33,947 bases of DNA from Enterocloster bolteae (GTDB taxonomy: Bacteria; Bacillota; Clostridia; Lachnospirales; Lachnospiraceae), in NCBI GenBank assembly GCA_021772025.1, contig JAETNT010000046.1:1-33947 (forward strand), written 5' to 3'. Positions 15,204 through 24,145 of this stretch are shown one piece after another. Under the pieces are notes generated by a model, which was given only the letters and a program-made list of their open reading frames with translations, was not told where the DNA came from and made no database searches. The translations under genes were made by a program, and so were the position numbers. Numbering within the stretch: the first letter of the stretch is position 1; each line of letters opens with the position of its first letter.

Positions 15204-15329
15204 TCATAATTTTAAGTCCTGAAAATCAATCCGAAAATCATCATATATGTTGACCTTTATGACATCCTGGAATGTATAAGTTTTTACACCAAAATCTTTT
15301 TGCTCAAGATAGTATACCAGAACATGCAT
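15204..15329 (-). pseudogene. Remnant reading frame downstream of purL
   Basis: A 41-codon frame ending NIYDDFRIDFQDLKL. An in-frame stop lies four codons upstream and the only start has no spaced ribosome binding site. The alternating hydrophobic/charged end resembles the last strands of serine recombinases, but that is a weak impression. It is best read as the tail of a lost gene. Confidence 0.35.
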
Positions 15330-15381
15330 CCCCGGTCTTCATACATGACCTTTTGCCCCTGGCATCATCTTTTTATATTCT

Positions 15382-18300
15382 TTACAGAAAATACTTCACG
15401 CCGCTCTCAAAGATTTTCATATCCTGTTCCCCGTAAATATTTATGGCAACCCCGTCGCCCCGCCGCTCGGAATGGGCCATCTTTCCTAAAATACGGCCGT
15501 CAGGGCTGGTAATTCCCTCCACAGCCATGTAAGAGCCGTTGGGATTCCAGAATTCGTCCATAGTGGGATTTCCCTTGTCATCTACATACTGAGTGGCAAC
15601 CTGGCCGTTTTCAAACAGCTTCTTTAACCACTCCTGGTTTGCCACGAAACGGCCTTCTCCGTGGGATGCAGGATTGCAGTATACACCGCCAAGTCTGGCT
15701 CCGGCCAGCCATGGGGATTTGTTGGTCATAACCTTTAAATAAACCATCTTAGAAATATGGCGGCCAATGGTGTTCATAGCCAAGGTGGGAGAATCCGGAC
15801 TCTGCTCACAGATCTCGCCGTTGGGTACCAACCCCAGCTTAATCAATGCCTGGAAGCCGTTGCAGATACCTAGCATAAGGCCGTCTCTCTGGTTTAACAG
15901 CTTTTCAATCTCTTCTTTGATCACTGCATTGCGGAATACGGTGGCAAAGAACTTGGCGGAGCCTTCCGGCTCGTCGCCTGCGGAGAAGCCGCCGGGGAAC
16001 ATGACGATCTGGGCTTTGGCAATCTGAGCTTTATATTCTTCCACAGACTCTCGGATATCCTGAGCGCTTAAGTTTTTAAACACCTTAGTGCTGACCCTGG
16101 CTCCGGCCCGCTCAAATGCCTTGGCGCTGTCATACTCACAGTTGGTTCCCGGAAATACCGGGATAAACACGTTTGGCTGGCCAATCTTGTGACTGCACAC
16201 ATAGATGGAGTCTGCCTTATAAGGCTGGTTCCAAACCTCCGTCTGTTTTACACCGGACCGGGTGGGGAATACGCTCTCCAAAGTTTTGGTCCATGCATTT
16301 AAAGCCTCGTCCATGGGAATGGAGACATTGCCATATTCCAATGCCTGCTTATCTGTTACCTCACCAATAACGGTATAGCGGATAGAAAGTTCTCCTACTT
16401 TCCCGTCGGGCACTTCCAGTACCAGATTGCCCCACCCGGCAGCGAAAAAGTCTCTTGGGTCTAAGTTATGCTCGATCTTTATACCCAGCTTATTACCGAA
16501 AGCCATCTTGCTGACTGCTTCTGCAATGCCCTTTCCTTCTACCGCGTAAGCGGAAATAATCTTGCCGGTCTTAATATCCTCAAATATCTTGCCGTATCCG
16601 TCCATAATCTGGCCGTAATCCGGCAGATCGTACTGATCTTTGTCAATGGTAAAGAGCACAATCTTGCTGCCCGGCTTCTTAAACTCAGGGGTAATAATGT
16701 GCTTGCAGCTTGCCACATCCACCGCAAAGGAAACCAGGGTGGGCGGAACGTTAATCTCCCCATGGCGCTCATCGTTAAAGGTTCCGGACATACTGTCTTT
16801 GCCGCCGATAGAGGGAAGTCCAAAGCCTATCTGGGCGCTGTATGCTCCCAGCAGAGCCGCAAAGGGCTGACTCCAGCGGGCAGGATCTTCCGTCATTCTC
16901 TGGAAGTATTCCTGGAAGGTAAAGCGGATCGTTTTATAGTCGCCGCCTGCTGCCACAATCTTAGCCACAGAGGACAATACCGCATAAACCGCGCCGTGAT
17001 AGGGACTCCAGCTTGACAGATACGGATCGAAGCCATAGGACATCATAGTAACCGTGTCGCACTGGCCTTTTAATACCGGAAGCTTGGCTACCATGGCCTG
17101 GGTTTCGGTAAGCTGATATTTTCCGCCATAAGGCATAAATACGGAGCCTGCGCCGATAGAACCGTCAAACATTTCTACCAGGCCCTTCTGAGAACATACA
17201 TTTAATGAGGATAAAACGGTCAGCCACTCTGTCTTTACATCCCCTGCTTCTTTTCTCTCAAAGGGATTTCCGGCCCGATCTGGCGTCCGAAGGGTAACAT
17301 CCGCCTCCTGATGTGCGCCGTTGGTATCCAAAAAAGCCCGGCTGATATTGACTATGGTCTTCCCTCTCCAGTTAATTACCAGTCTGGGGCTTTCGGTAAC
17401 CTCCGCAACGGTAACCGCCTCTAAATTTTCTTCTGCTGCATAGCCTAAGAACTTCTCTACATCTGCCGGTGCAACCACCACTGCCATACGCTCCTGGGAC
17501 TCAGAGATGGAAAGCTCCGTTCCATCCAGTCCGGCGTACTTTTTCGGCACCTTGTCCAAATCAATCTCAAGACCTGCCGCCAGTTCGCCGATAGCAACTG
17601 ACACTCCGCCAGCGCCGAAGTCGTTGCACTTCTTAATGAGACGGCTTACTTCCGGACGGCGGAACATTCTCTGGATCTTACGCTCCGTGGGGGCATTTCC
17701 TTTCTGAACTTCTGCGCCGCAGACTTCGATAGAGGCTTCGGTGTGAACCTTGGAGGAACCGGTTGCGCCGCCGATTCCGTCACGGCCGGTTCGTCCCCCA
17801 AGAAGGATGATAATATCGCCGGGATCGGAAGTTTCCCGAATTACGTCTTTTCTGGGAGCAGCCCCCATAACCGCGCCGATCTCCATTCTCTTGGCAGCAT
17901 ACCCGGGATGGTAAATCTCTTTTACATATCCGGTTGCCAGGCCAATCTGGTTGCCATAGGAGCTGTAACCATGGGCTGCCTCGGTAACAATCTTTCTCTG
18001 GGGAAGCTTCCCCTTCATAGTTTCCTCCAAAGGCCTGGTGGGATCTGCCGCGCCCGTAACTCTCATGGCCTGGTACACATAGGTGCGGCCGGACAGGGGA
18101 TCGCGGATGGCTCCTCCAAGGCAGGTGGCGGCGCCGCCAAAAGGCTCAATCTCTGTCGGGTGGTTGTGAGTCTCATTTTTAAAGTTTACAAGCCACTCTT
18201 CTGTCTGTCCGTCAATCTCCACAGGCACTACAATCGAGCAGGCATTGATCTCGTCCGATTCCTCCTGATCCGCCAGCTTGCCTTCCTTTTTCAGCTTCTT

Positions 18301-19146
18301 CATAGCCATAAGAGCCAGATCCATCAGGCAGACGAACTTGTCTTCCCGGCCTTTGTAGATCTCTTCCCGATCCGCCAAATACTGGTTGTAGGTATTTACA
18401 ATGGGCTCTTTGTAGTCGCCGTCAGTAAAGGTGATATTCTTTAATTCCGTGGAAAACGTGGTATGGCGGCAGTGGTCAGACCAGTAGGTGTCCAGCACCC
18501 GGATCTCGGTTACAGACGGGTCTCTGTGCTCCTCATTCTGAAAATAATTCTGAATATGAAGGAAATCTTTAAAGGTCATGGCCAGATTTAAGGACTTGTA
18601 TAATACTTTTAATTTCTCCTCTGTCATCCGGGCAAAACCCTGAAAAATTGCCACATCCTCCGGAGTCTCAAATACTGTCATCAAAGTCTCCGGCTTATCG
18701 GCATCCGCCTCTCTGGAATCCACCGGATTGATGCAAAAGCTCTTAATGGCTTTTACATTTTCTTCCGTTAAATTGCCGGAAATCACATAGGCAGTGGCGG
18801 AACGGATTACCGGTTCCTCTGTCTCCTTTAACAGCTTCACGCACTGCTCGGCAGAGTCCGCCCTCTGATCAAACTGCCCCGGTAAATATTCTACAAAAAA
18901 GCAGGTGTCGCCTTCCTCCCTGGGAAAGTTCTCCTCATACAGCGCGTCCACCGGCGGCTCCGAAAAAATCGTTCCCAGTGACGCCTGATAGGTAGATTCT
19001 GTCAGGTTTTCTATATCATAGCGAATCAGCACCCGCACATTGGTCACAGTGCTGATGCCTAAATAGCTTTCAATCTCTTCTCTCAGTTCCTTTGCCTTAA
19101 CTGCAAAGTCCGGCTTCTTTTCTACAAAAATCCGTTTTACGCTCAT
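15382..19146 (-). CDS. purL: Phosphoribosylformylglycinamidine synthase (PurL, glutaminase fused)
   Basis: Fourth step of purine synthesis: converts FGAR to FGAM using ATP and glutamine. At 1254 residues it is the long single-chain form. The N-terminal PurS-like part is followed by the linker; the synthetase core shows NFKNETHNHPTEIEPFGGAA and the second half DSMSGTFND. The C-terminal glutamine amidotransferase class I domain has PGTNCEYD, the nucleophile Cys in MLGICNGFQALI, and the His/Glu pair near SHGEGRFV. The start at 19146 is chosen over the upstream ATG because AAGGAGG lies 7 nt before it. It is transcribed from its own intergenic region; no other pur gene is adjacent. Confidence 0.97.
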   Translation of the reverse strand: MSVKRIFVEKKPDFAVKAKELREEIESYLGISTVTNVRVLIRYDIENLTESTYQASLGTIFSEPPVDALYEENFPREEGDTCFFVEYLPGQFDQRADSAEQCVKLLKETEEPVIRSATAYVISGNLTEENVKAIKSFCINPVDSREADADKPETLMTVFETPEDVAIFQGFARMTEEKLKVLYKSLNLAMTFKDFLHIQNYFQNEEHRDPSVTEIRVLDTYWSDHCRHTTFSTELKNITFTDGDYKEPIVNTYNQYLADREEIYKGREDKFVCLMDLALMAMKKLKKEGKLADQEESDEINACSIVVPVEIDGQTEEWLVNFKNETHNHPTEIEPFGGAATCLGGAIRDPLSGRTYVYQAMRVTGAADPTRPLEETMKGKLPQRKIVTEAAHGYSSYGNQIGLATGYVKEIYHPGYAAKRMEIGAVMGAAPRKDVIRETSDPGDIIILLGGRTGRDGIGGATGSSKVHTEASIEVCGAEVQKGNAPTERKIQRMFRRPEVSRLIKKCNDFGAGGVSVAIGELAAGLEIDLDKVPKKYAGLDGTELSISESQERMAVVVAPADVEKFLGYAAEENLEAVTVAEVTESPRLVINWRGKTIVNISRAFLDTNGAHQEADVTLRTPDRAGNPFERKEAGDVKTEWLTVLSSLNVCSQKGLVEMFDGSIGAGSVFMPYGGKYQLTETQAMVAKLPVLKGQCDTVTMMSYGFDPYLSSWSPYHGAVYAVLSSVAKIVAAGGDYKTIRFTFQEYFQRMTEDPARWSQPFAALLGAYSAQIGFGLPSIGGKDSMSGTFNDERHGEINVPPTLVSFAVDVASCKHIITPEFKKPGSKIVLFTIDKDQYDLPDYGQIMDGYGKIFEDIKTGKIISAYAVEGKGIAEAVSKMAFGNKLGIKIEHNLDPRDFFAAGWGNLVLEVPDGKVGELSIRYTVIGEVTDKQALEYGNVSIPMDEALNAWTKTLESVFPTRSGVKQTEVWNQPYKADSIYVCSHKIGQPNVFIPVFPGTNCEYDSAKAFERAGARVSTKVFKNLSAQDIRESVEEYKAQIAKAQIVMFPGGFSAGDEPEGSAKFFATVFRNAVIKEEIEKLLNQRDGLMLGICNGFQALIKLGLVPNGEICEQSPDSPTLAMNTIGRHISKMVYLKVMTNKSPWLAGARLGGVYCNPASHGEGRFVANQEWLKKLFENGQVATQYVDDKGNPTMDEFWNPNGSYMAVEGITSPDGRILGKMAHSERRGDGVAINIYGEQDMKIFESGVKYFL

Positions 19147-19206
19147 AGGGTATCCTCCTTGTCTTTCTGACAAATCCTGGCTGTATGGTAAGTGTGTTAT
19201 ATTATC

Positions 19207-19236
19207 ATCATAACATAGACCGTATAAATAAGTAAA
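19207..19236 (-). promoter_or_regulatory. Candidate purL promoter
   Basis: TTTACT (19236-19231), 18 bp, TATGAT (19212-19207) on the minus strand, about 60 bp before the purL start and within the A/T-rich gap after the sigma-like gene. An overlapping alternative pair with TAATAT is possible. No PurR box or riboswitch is recognised. Confidence 0.4.
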
Positions 19237-19277
19237 ATTAATATAACTTATGTTTCATATTATAATAATTTATAAGA

Positions 19278-19823
19278 CTACTCTATCTCCCCACTGACAG
19301 CAGAAATTGCATCCAGGGTGATCTTCATAATTTCCCGGATCTCATCCTCAGACATTTTCATTTTTTCTGCCAGCTCTTCTAAAGTAGCCTCCCGGCCCAG
19401 CTCTTTTGCCAAAATCCTGGAAACCTCCTGAAGAACATTTACCCTGGCGGCTACCTCTTCTCCAGTTTCAACAGCCCGTTTTTGATCCTCCACGATGTCC
19501 TCAAGGGCCTTTTTTACTGCTGCCGCCAGGCTTTTTGGGAAATCACCGCCTGTATAATTTTCTACCGTCAGCATCAAAGCCATATTGGCTTCCTGGATCA
19601 AATCCCCTGGCGGAACCGAACCGCCTGCATATTCTGCCGTCATATCACAGACCGTTTTTAAATGGCCCTCCACCAGCCGTTTCTTGGCTCCCTTATCGCC
19701 CTTTACTGCCCGGGTCAGCAAAAGCTCCCTTTCTGCAGCAGTACATGGGGGAATTTCTGATAAATCATCCAGATACATCTGGTAAAAATCCTCTTTTTCA
19801 ATGGTTTCTATTTGATATTCCAT
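19278..19823 (-). CDS. Sigma-70-like protein lacking region 4
   Basis: 181 residues. An RpoD-like region 1.2/2.1-2.2 is visible (FYQMYLDDLSEIPPCTAAER, then GDLIQEANMALMLTVENY). The part that should be region 2.3-2.4 is diverged (DFPKSLAAAVKKALEDIVED) and lacks the aromatic melting residues. Region 3 follows (VSRILAKELGREATLEELAEKM, then EIREIMKITLDAIS) and the protein ends there, with no region 3.2 or 4. It could bind core RNA polymerase but not a -35 element, so it may modulate rather than initiate, or be a degenerate sigma factor. The ATG at 19823 is chosen because GGAGGGA lies just upstream. It is divergent from the LysR gene. Confidence 0.75.
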   Translation of the reverse strand: MEYQIETIEKEDFYQMYLDDLSEIPPCTAAERELLLTRAVKGDKGAKKRLVEGHLKTVCDMTAEYAGGSVPPGDLIQEANMALMLTVENYTGGDFPKSLAAAVKKALEDIVEDQKRAVETGEEVAARVNVLQEVSRILAKELGREATLEELAEKMKMSEDEIREIMKITLDAISAVSGEIE

Positions 19824-19851
19824 GTTCCCTCCTCCTGTCCTCAATCCCCTC

Positions 19852-19883
19852 TTTACAATCCTATTAGACCGTGCTAAAATAGG
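19852..19883 (+). promoter_or_regulatory. LysR gene promoter with autoregulatory dyad
   Basis: TTTACA (19852-19857), 17 bp, TAAAAT (19875-19880). A perfect inverted repeat CCTATT-N12-AATAGG (19860-19883) covers the spacer and -10, as expected for LysR autorepression. The divergent sigma-like gene starts only 29 bp to the left of the -35 and may share the site. Confidence 0.65.
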
Positions 19884-19908
19884 CTTGTATTTATAAGGAG
19901 GACTAATG

Positions 19909-20784
19909 ATGGATATTAATTATGAGTTATACAAGGTTTTTTATCATGTTGCCAATACGCTGAGCTTTTCTGAAGCGTCTAAGCAGCTTTTTATATCCCA
20001 GTCCGCTGTCAGCCAGTCTGTAAAGGTTTTAGAAAAAAAGCTGAACCAGACATTGTTTATCCGCAGCACAAAACGGGTTTCGCTTACCCCGGAAGGGGAG
20101 ATCCTTTTAAAACATATTGAACCGGCTATTAATTTGATCCAAAAAGGGGAAAATCAGCTTTTAGAAGCAAATACTTTGAACGGCGGACAGCTTAGAATCG
20201 GCGCCAGCGATACCATCTGCCGTTATTTTTTGGTCCCTTATCTGCAAAAATTCCATATCCTTTATCCCAATGTCCACATTAAAGTGATAAATCAGACCTC
20301 TATTGAATGTGCCCGTCTTTTAGAAAACGGACAGGCGGACTTTATCGTAACCAACTATCCCAATTCCGGGCTTTCTAACGCACAAAGCATCCGCCCTATT
20401 AAAGAGTTTTTTGATGTGTTTATCGCCAACCGGAAGAGTTTTCCTTTTGAGGACAAGGTTTTTACCCTGAAAGAACTGCAAAGCTACCCGATTCTTATGC
20501 TGACCAGAAAAAGTACTACCAGCGAATTCCTCCATCGGATGTTCCAGAAAAGCCGGTTGGATTTGGTGCCGGAAATTGAGCTTACCAGCAATGATCTTCT
20601 TTTGGATCTGGCCCGTATCGGTTTAGGGATTGCCTTTGTTCCGGATTTCTGCATCCCGGATAACGACAGGGAACTGTTCATCTTAAAGCTCAGCGAACAG
20701 CTTCCTGCCCGTCAGCTTGTAGTGGCCCACAATGAAAATCTCCCGGTGTCTCAGGCTGCCAAGCAGTTTATCGGGATGCTGTAG
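19909..20784 (+). CDS. LysR-family transcriptional regulator
   Basis: About 291 residues. The N-terminal helix-turn-helix reads YKVFYHVANTLSFSEASKQL and SQSAVSQSVKVLEKKL with the expected LysR layout. The periplasmic-binding-like effector domain starts around residue 92 (GQLRIGASDTICRYFLVPYL), consistent with CysB/CysL-type regulators of small metabolites. Either of two adjacent ATGs can start; the second (19909) lies 7 nt after AGGAGG and is preferred, with the first (19906) possible. It is transcribed divergently from the sigma-like gene, and its 3' end overlaps the convergent helicase gene by 17 bp. The effector is unknown. Confidence 0.93.
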   Translation: MDINYELYKVFYHVANTLSFSEASKQLFISQSAVSQSVKVLEKKLNQTLFIRSTKRVSLTPEGEILLKHIEPAINLIQKGENQLLEANTLNGGQLRIGASDTICRYFLVPYLQKFHILYPNVHIKVINQTSIECARLLENGQADFIVTNYPNSGLSNAQSIRPIKEFFDVFIANRKSFPFEDKVFTLKELQSYPILMLTRKSTTSEFLHRMFQKSRLDLVPEIELTSNDLLLDLARIGLGIAFVPDFCIPDNDRELFILKLSEQLPARQLVVAHNENLPVSQAAKQFIGML

Positions 20785-23146
20785 GGTTCCAAAACCGTTC
20801 CAGCACCTCTCCCACCTGGCGGCGGTTAACCGGATAATATTCATCCCATTCTCTGGGAAACAGAATCTGGTAATCCGTTTTTAAAAATCTATCGTCCAGC
20901 AGAGCGATAACTCCTCTGTCTTCCATAGTCCGAATCACCCGGCCCGCCGCCTGCATCACCTTATTCATCCCGGGGTACTGATAGGCATAATCAAATCCGT
21001 TCTGCTCCTTTTTATCAAAATATCCTTTTAAAATCTCCTGCTCCGTACAGACCATAGGAAGTCCTGTTCCCACAATCATCACGCCAATCAGCCGATCCCC
21101 TGTCAAATCAATCCCCTCGGAAAATGCACCTCCCATAACGCATAATGCAATCAGACTCTGCCCTTTTCCGTTTTTATGGAAAGCGTTTAAAAACTCTTCC
21201 TTCTCTGCTTCGCTCATTTTGGAAGACTGGATTAAAAGCTCTGTGTCCCTGTCTCCGTTTCCCTCAAGGTGCACCCTCAGGATCTCTTCCACTTCCCCCA
21301 GGTACTGATAAGAGGGGCAGAAAACCAAATAGTTTCCTGTCTTTCCTTTTACAATTTTTTCAATGTAATCCGCAACCTTTTCATACTCCCTTTTATTTCT
21401 TCTGGTGTACCGGCTGCTTACATCCGATGCCACTAAAAGAAGTTTATTTTCTCTGGGAAAAGGAGAGTCGGCGTAGACTGCATATTCCTCCTGATCCCCG
21501 GACAAAAGTTCTTTATAATATTGAACCGGCAGCAGGGTGGCAGAAAAAAATATCGTACTTACAGCCTGTTCCATGCATTGTTTTAAGTTTCGAGCCGGAT
21601 TTACACATAAAAGGCGGAGAATAAATTCCCCTGACGGCAGAAGCTCCGTATAAATCTCATAGCTGTCGTCAAGCCGTTCCTGAATGTAGATAAAATCCCG
21701 CAAAGAAAAATAAAAATCCAGAACCAGATCTCTGTCCTCAAATTCCAGATGCTCGTCCATAAACTTTTCCAGTTCTCCAAAAAGAGGCTGGATATGAATC
21801 ATGAGAAAATCTACTTCAGGCATGAGCTTATAGCTGCTGCACTCCCTTTTTAAGGTGAGAAGCGCCTTGTTGCATCTGTCTAATAATTTGGAAACCTTGT
21901 GGGATCGCTCTTTTAAAATCCTCTTTATCTTAAGAAAATCTTCTTTTCTTAACGTAGCGCTGTACATTTCTCTGGCCCGGCTTACCAGATTGTGGGCTTC
22001 GTCCACCAAAAACAAGTATCTGGCAGGCCCGCTGTTCTCAGCAAAGTACCGCTTTAATCTGACATTGGGATCAAAAACATAATTATAATCACAGATAATC
22101 CCGTCCACCCAGTTGGTAATATCCAGGCAAAATTCAAAAGGGCATACCTGATATCTGGCGGCATAATCAAGAATTTTCTCTCTGGTAATGCCGTTTTCCT
22201 CATGGATTATGTCAAATACCGCATCGTTGACTCTGTCATAATGGCCTTTGGCATAAGGGCAGGCCTCCGGATTGCATTCGGTCTTTTCCTGAAAACACAG
22301 CTTGTCCTTTGCCGTAAGGGTAATGCTTTTAAAATACAGCCCCTTTTCCCGAAGGATCTGAAAAGCTTCCTCCGCCACGCTTCTGGTAATGGTTTTGGCA
22401 GTCAAATAAAACAGCTTGTCCGCCTTCTCCTCCCCCATGGCTTTTAAGCCGGGAAATATGGTGGATAGGGTTTTTCCGGTACCTGTAGGCGCCTGAATAA
22501 ACAAATTTTTCTTCTGATTGATGCTTTTATAGACCCAGGCTGCCAGTCTTTTTTGACCTTTTCTGTAAGGATAGGGAAACTCCAGCTCCCTGATAGACTG
22601 GTTTCTTCTCAGACTGTTGTGGTATAAATATCCGGCCCACTTTACATATTCGTGAATCAATCCGGCAAACCACTGGTTTAGTTCGTCCCAGGAACATTCT
22701 TTTGTGAATCGGCGGATTTCCTCTGTATCAATGTTGCAGTAAGTAATCTGCAATGTGACAGAGGGCAGATTGCGCTCCAGGCTGTACATATAACCGTAGC
22801 AGGCCGCCTGGGCCATATGGACGGGAATCGCCTCCTTAAGACAGCTTAAATCCATATACATGCATTTAATTTCATCTATAGTCACACCGCCCGGCTCTGT
22901 AAGAATCCCGTCGGCCCGCCCTTCCACCTGGATCACAAAGCCGTCCTCCTGTACCTGGTGCTTTAAAGCCACTTCTGCCTCATAGCCGGCTCCCATCTTC
23001 TTTTGAATTTTTTTATGGAGGCGGGTTCCTGCCTGCATAGCTTCTCTTTGAACGCCAGCCGTTTTTCGATTATCTAAATCTCCTGAACGAAGGACAAATT
23101 CCACCAGATTCCGCACGGAAATCCGGATCTGCGCTTCTGTGGTCAT
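20768..23146 (-). CDS. PD-(D/E)XK nuclease-XPD/DinG helicase fusion
   Basis: 792 residues with two parts. Residues 1-170 are a RecB/Cas4-like nuclease fold: GRADG with D79, IDEIK with E92 and K94, and a QAACYGYMY (113-121) motif. Residues 190-792 are a superfamily 2 iron-sulfur helicase: Walker A APTGTGKT (219-226), DEAH (382-385), and Cys at 284, 291, 296, 335 and 340, four of which can hold the 4Fe-4S cluster. Late motifs include GAFSEGIDLTGDRLIG and QAAGRVIRT. Enzymes of this type unwind DNA 5'-3' in repair. The start at 23146 has AAAGGA upstream. The gene runs convergently into the LysR gene and lies 21 bp downstream of rsfS. Confidence 0.9.
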   Translation of the reverse strand: MTTEAQIRISVRNLVEFVLRSGDLDNRKTAGVQREAMQAGTRLHKKIQKKMGAGYEAEVALKHQVQEDGFVIQVEGRADGILTEPGGVTIDEIKCMYMDLSCLKEAIPVHMAQAACYGYMYSLERNLPSVTLQITYCNIDTEEIRRFTKECSWDELNQWFAGLIHEYVKWAGYLYHNSLRRNQSIRELEFPYPYRKGQKRLAAWVYKSINQKKNLFIQAPTGTGKTLSTIFPGLKAMGEEKADKLFYLTAKTITRSVAEEAFQILREKGLYFKSITLTAKDKLCFQEKTECNPEACPYAKGHYDRVNDAVFDIIHEENGITREKILDYAARYQVCPFEFCLDITNWVDGIICDYNYVFDPNVRLKRYFAENSGPARYLFLVDEAHNLVSRAREMYSATLRKEDFLKIKRILKERSHKVSKLLDRCNKALLTLKRECSSYKLMPEVDFLMIHIQPLFGELEKFMDEHLEFEDRDLVLDFYFSLRDFIYIQERLDDSYEIYTELLPSGEFILRLLCVNPARNLKQCMEQAVSTIFFSATLLPVQYYKELLSGDQEEYAVYADSPFPRENKLLLVASDVSSRYTRRNKREYEKVADYIEKIVKGKTGNYLVFCPSYQYLGEVEEILRVHLEGNGDRDTELLIQSSKMSEAEKEEFLNAFHKNGKGQSLIALCVMGGAFSEGIDLTGDRLIGVMIVGTGLPMVCTEQEILKGYFDKKEQNGFDYAYQYPGMNKVMQAAGRVIRTMEDRGVIALLDDRFLKTDYQILFPREWDEYYPVNRRQVGEVLERFWNPTASR

Positions 23147-23167
23147 GGCGCGTTTCCTTTCTGAATA

Positions 23168-23521
23168 CTACAGGCTCTCTATGTCCACAATGGTTTTCCC
23201 GTCTTTCCAGATGCGCTCCAAATCATAAAACAAACGATCTTCTCTGCAGAAAATGTGGACAATAATATCTTTATAGTCCATAAGGATCCAATTGGCAGAG
23301 TCATAGCCTTCTATCTGTTTACACTCGTATCCGGCTTTTCCCAAAGTCTCTTCCACATTATCCGCCATAGCCTGAACCTGATTGGAATTCATTCCGCTGG
23401 CGATAATAAAATAGTCCGCCAGTACGGAAACCTCGTGGATGTCGATAACTTTTACGTCCTCGCCTTTTTTATCCTGTAAGGCCCGGACTGCCAAACGTAC
23501 CATTTTCTTTGATTGTTCCAT
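23168..23521 (-). CDS. rsfS: Ribosomal silencing factor RsfS
   Basis: A 117-residue DUF143/Iojap-family protein that binds L14 on the 50S subunit and blocks joining with 30S under starvation. The family core is visible: VIDIHEVSVLADYFIIASGMN, then QVQAMADNVEETL and YKDIIVHIF. Start 23521 follows AAAGGA by 6 nt. It sits 14 bp after yqeK, the standard Firmicutes nadD-yqeK-rsfS order, and is translated with them. Confidence 0.96.
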   Translation of the reverse strand: MEQSKKMVRLAVRALQDKKGEDVKVIDIHEVSVLADYFIIASGMNSNQVQAMADNVEETLGKAGYECKQIEGYDSANWILMDYKDIIVHIFCREDRLFYDLERIWKDGKTIVDIESL

Positions 23522-23535
23522 ATAAAAATCCTTTC

Positions 23536-24120
23536 TTAATTTTGCCGGTTGTTATAATATTCATATGCCTGCCTGGTGGTGGGGTGAACATTTCCCCCCT
23601 TTTCTTCCAGATATTCCAGGGTACTTTTTAATATCTGGTAAACGGTCTCATCTAAATCCTGAAAAGCCAAAAGCCGTATCCGGGCTAAATCCGGCGCTTT
23701 GCTCCGGCGGGGTTCCATGTAATCTGCCACATAGAGTATTTTCTCCAGTGTTGTCATGTCCGGCTTGCCCGTTGTGTGGTATAAAATGGCATTTAAGATT
23801 TCTTCATCCTCAATCTGATACTTATGCCGGGCCAGCCATGCGCCGTAATTTGCATGAAGAACTGCCGGGACTTTTTTTTGCTCATCTGTCATGGGAATCT
23901 TCTTCTTTTCACATTTTTTTAAAATAATATCGTCAGAAAAGCGCTTTCCGCAGTCATGAAGAAGCCCTGCCAGCTCTGCCTTGTCTATATCATATCCATA
24001 ACGCATTGCCAAGCAGATACAAGTGTAGGATACAGACAGGGAATGCTCATAGCGCATAGGGGATAATTTTGATTTCAGCTGTTTTCGGTACAAAGCAATT
24101 TGGCTTGGGGAGTTCGCCAT
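23536..24120 (-). CDS. yqeK: YqeK-type HD-domain phosphohydrolase
   Basis: 194 residues. The HD metal ligands are H26 (YEHS), H55-D56 (GLLHDCGK) and later His in LHANYGAW and YHTTG, with the final Asp in LYVADYMEP. Known YqeK proteins hydrolyse symmetric Ap4A to ADP, clearing alarmone. The start at 24120 follows AAAGGAGG by 7 nt; an upstream in-frame ATG at 24195 would overlap nadD and lacks a site. It lies between nadD and rsfS in the conserved cluster. Confidence 0.93.
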   Translation of the reverse strand: MANSPSQIALYRKQLKSKLSPMRYEHSLSVSYTCICLAMRYGYDIDKAELAGLLHDCGKRFSDDIILKKCEKKKIPMTDEQKKVPAVLHANYGAWLARHKYQIEDEEILNAILYHTTGKPDMTTLEKILYVADYMEPRRSKAPDLARIRLLAFQDLDETVYQILKSTLEYLEEKGGNVHPTTRQAYEYYNNRQN

Positions 24121-24145
24121 GGTTATGCCTCCTTTCTCTATGCCA

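Noticed and set aside
16468..17016. 182-codon plus-strand open frame
   Set aside because: Antisense shadow of purL, with no family resemblance.
17743..18444. 233-codon plus-strand open frame
   Set aside because: It lies entirely antisense to purL, whose protein is clearly conserved; it has no ribosome binding site and is a codon-shadow frame.
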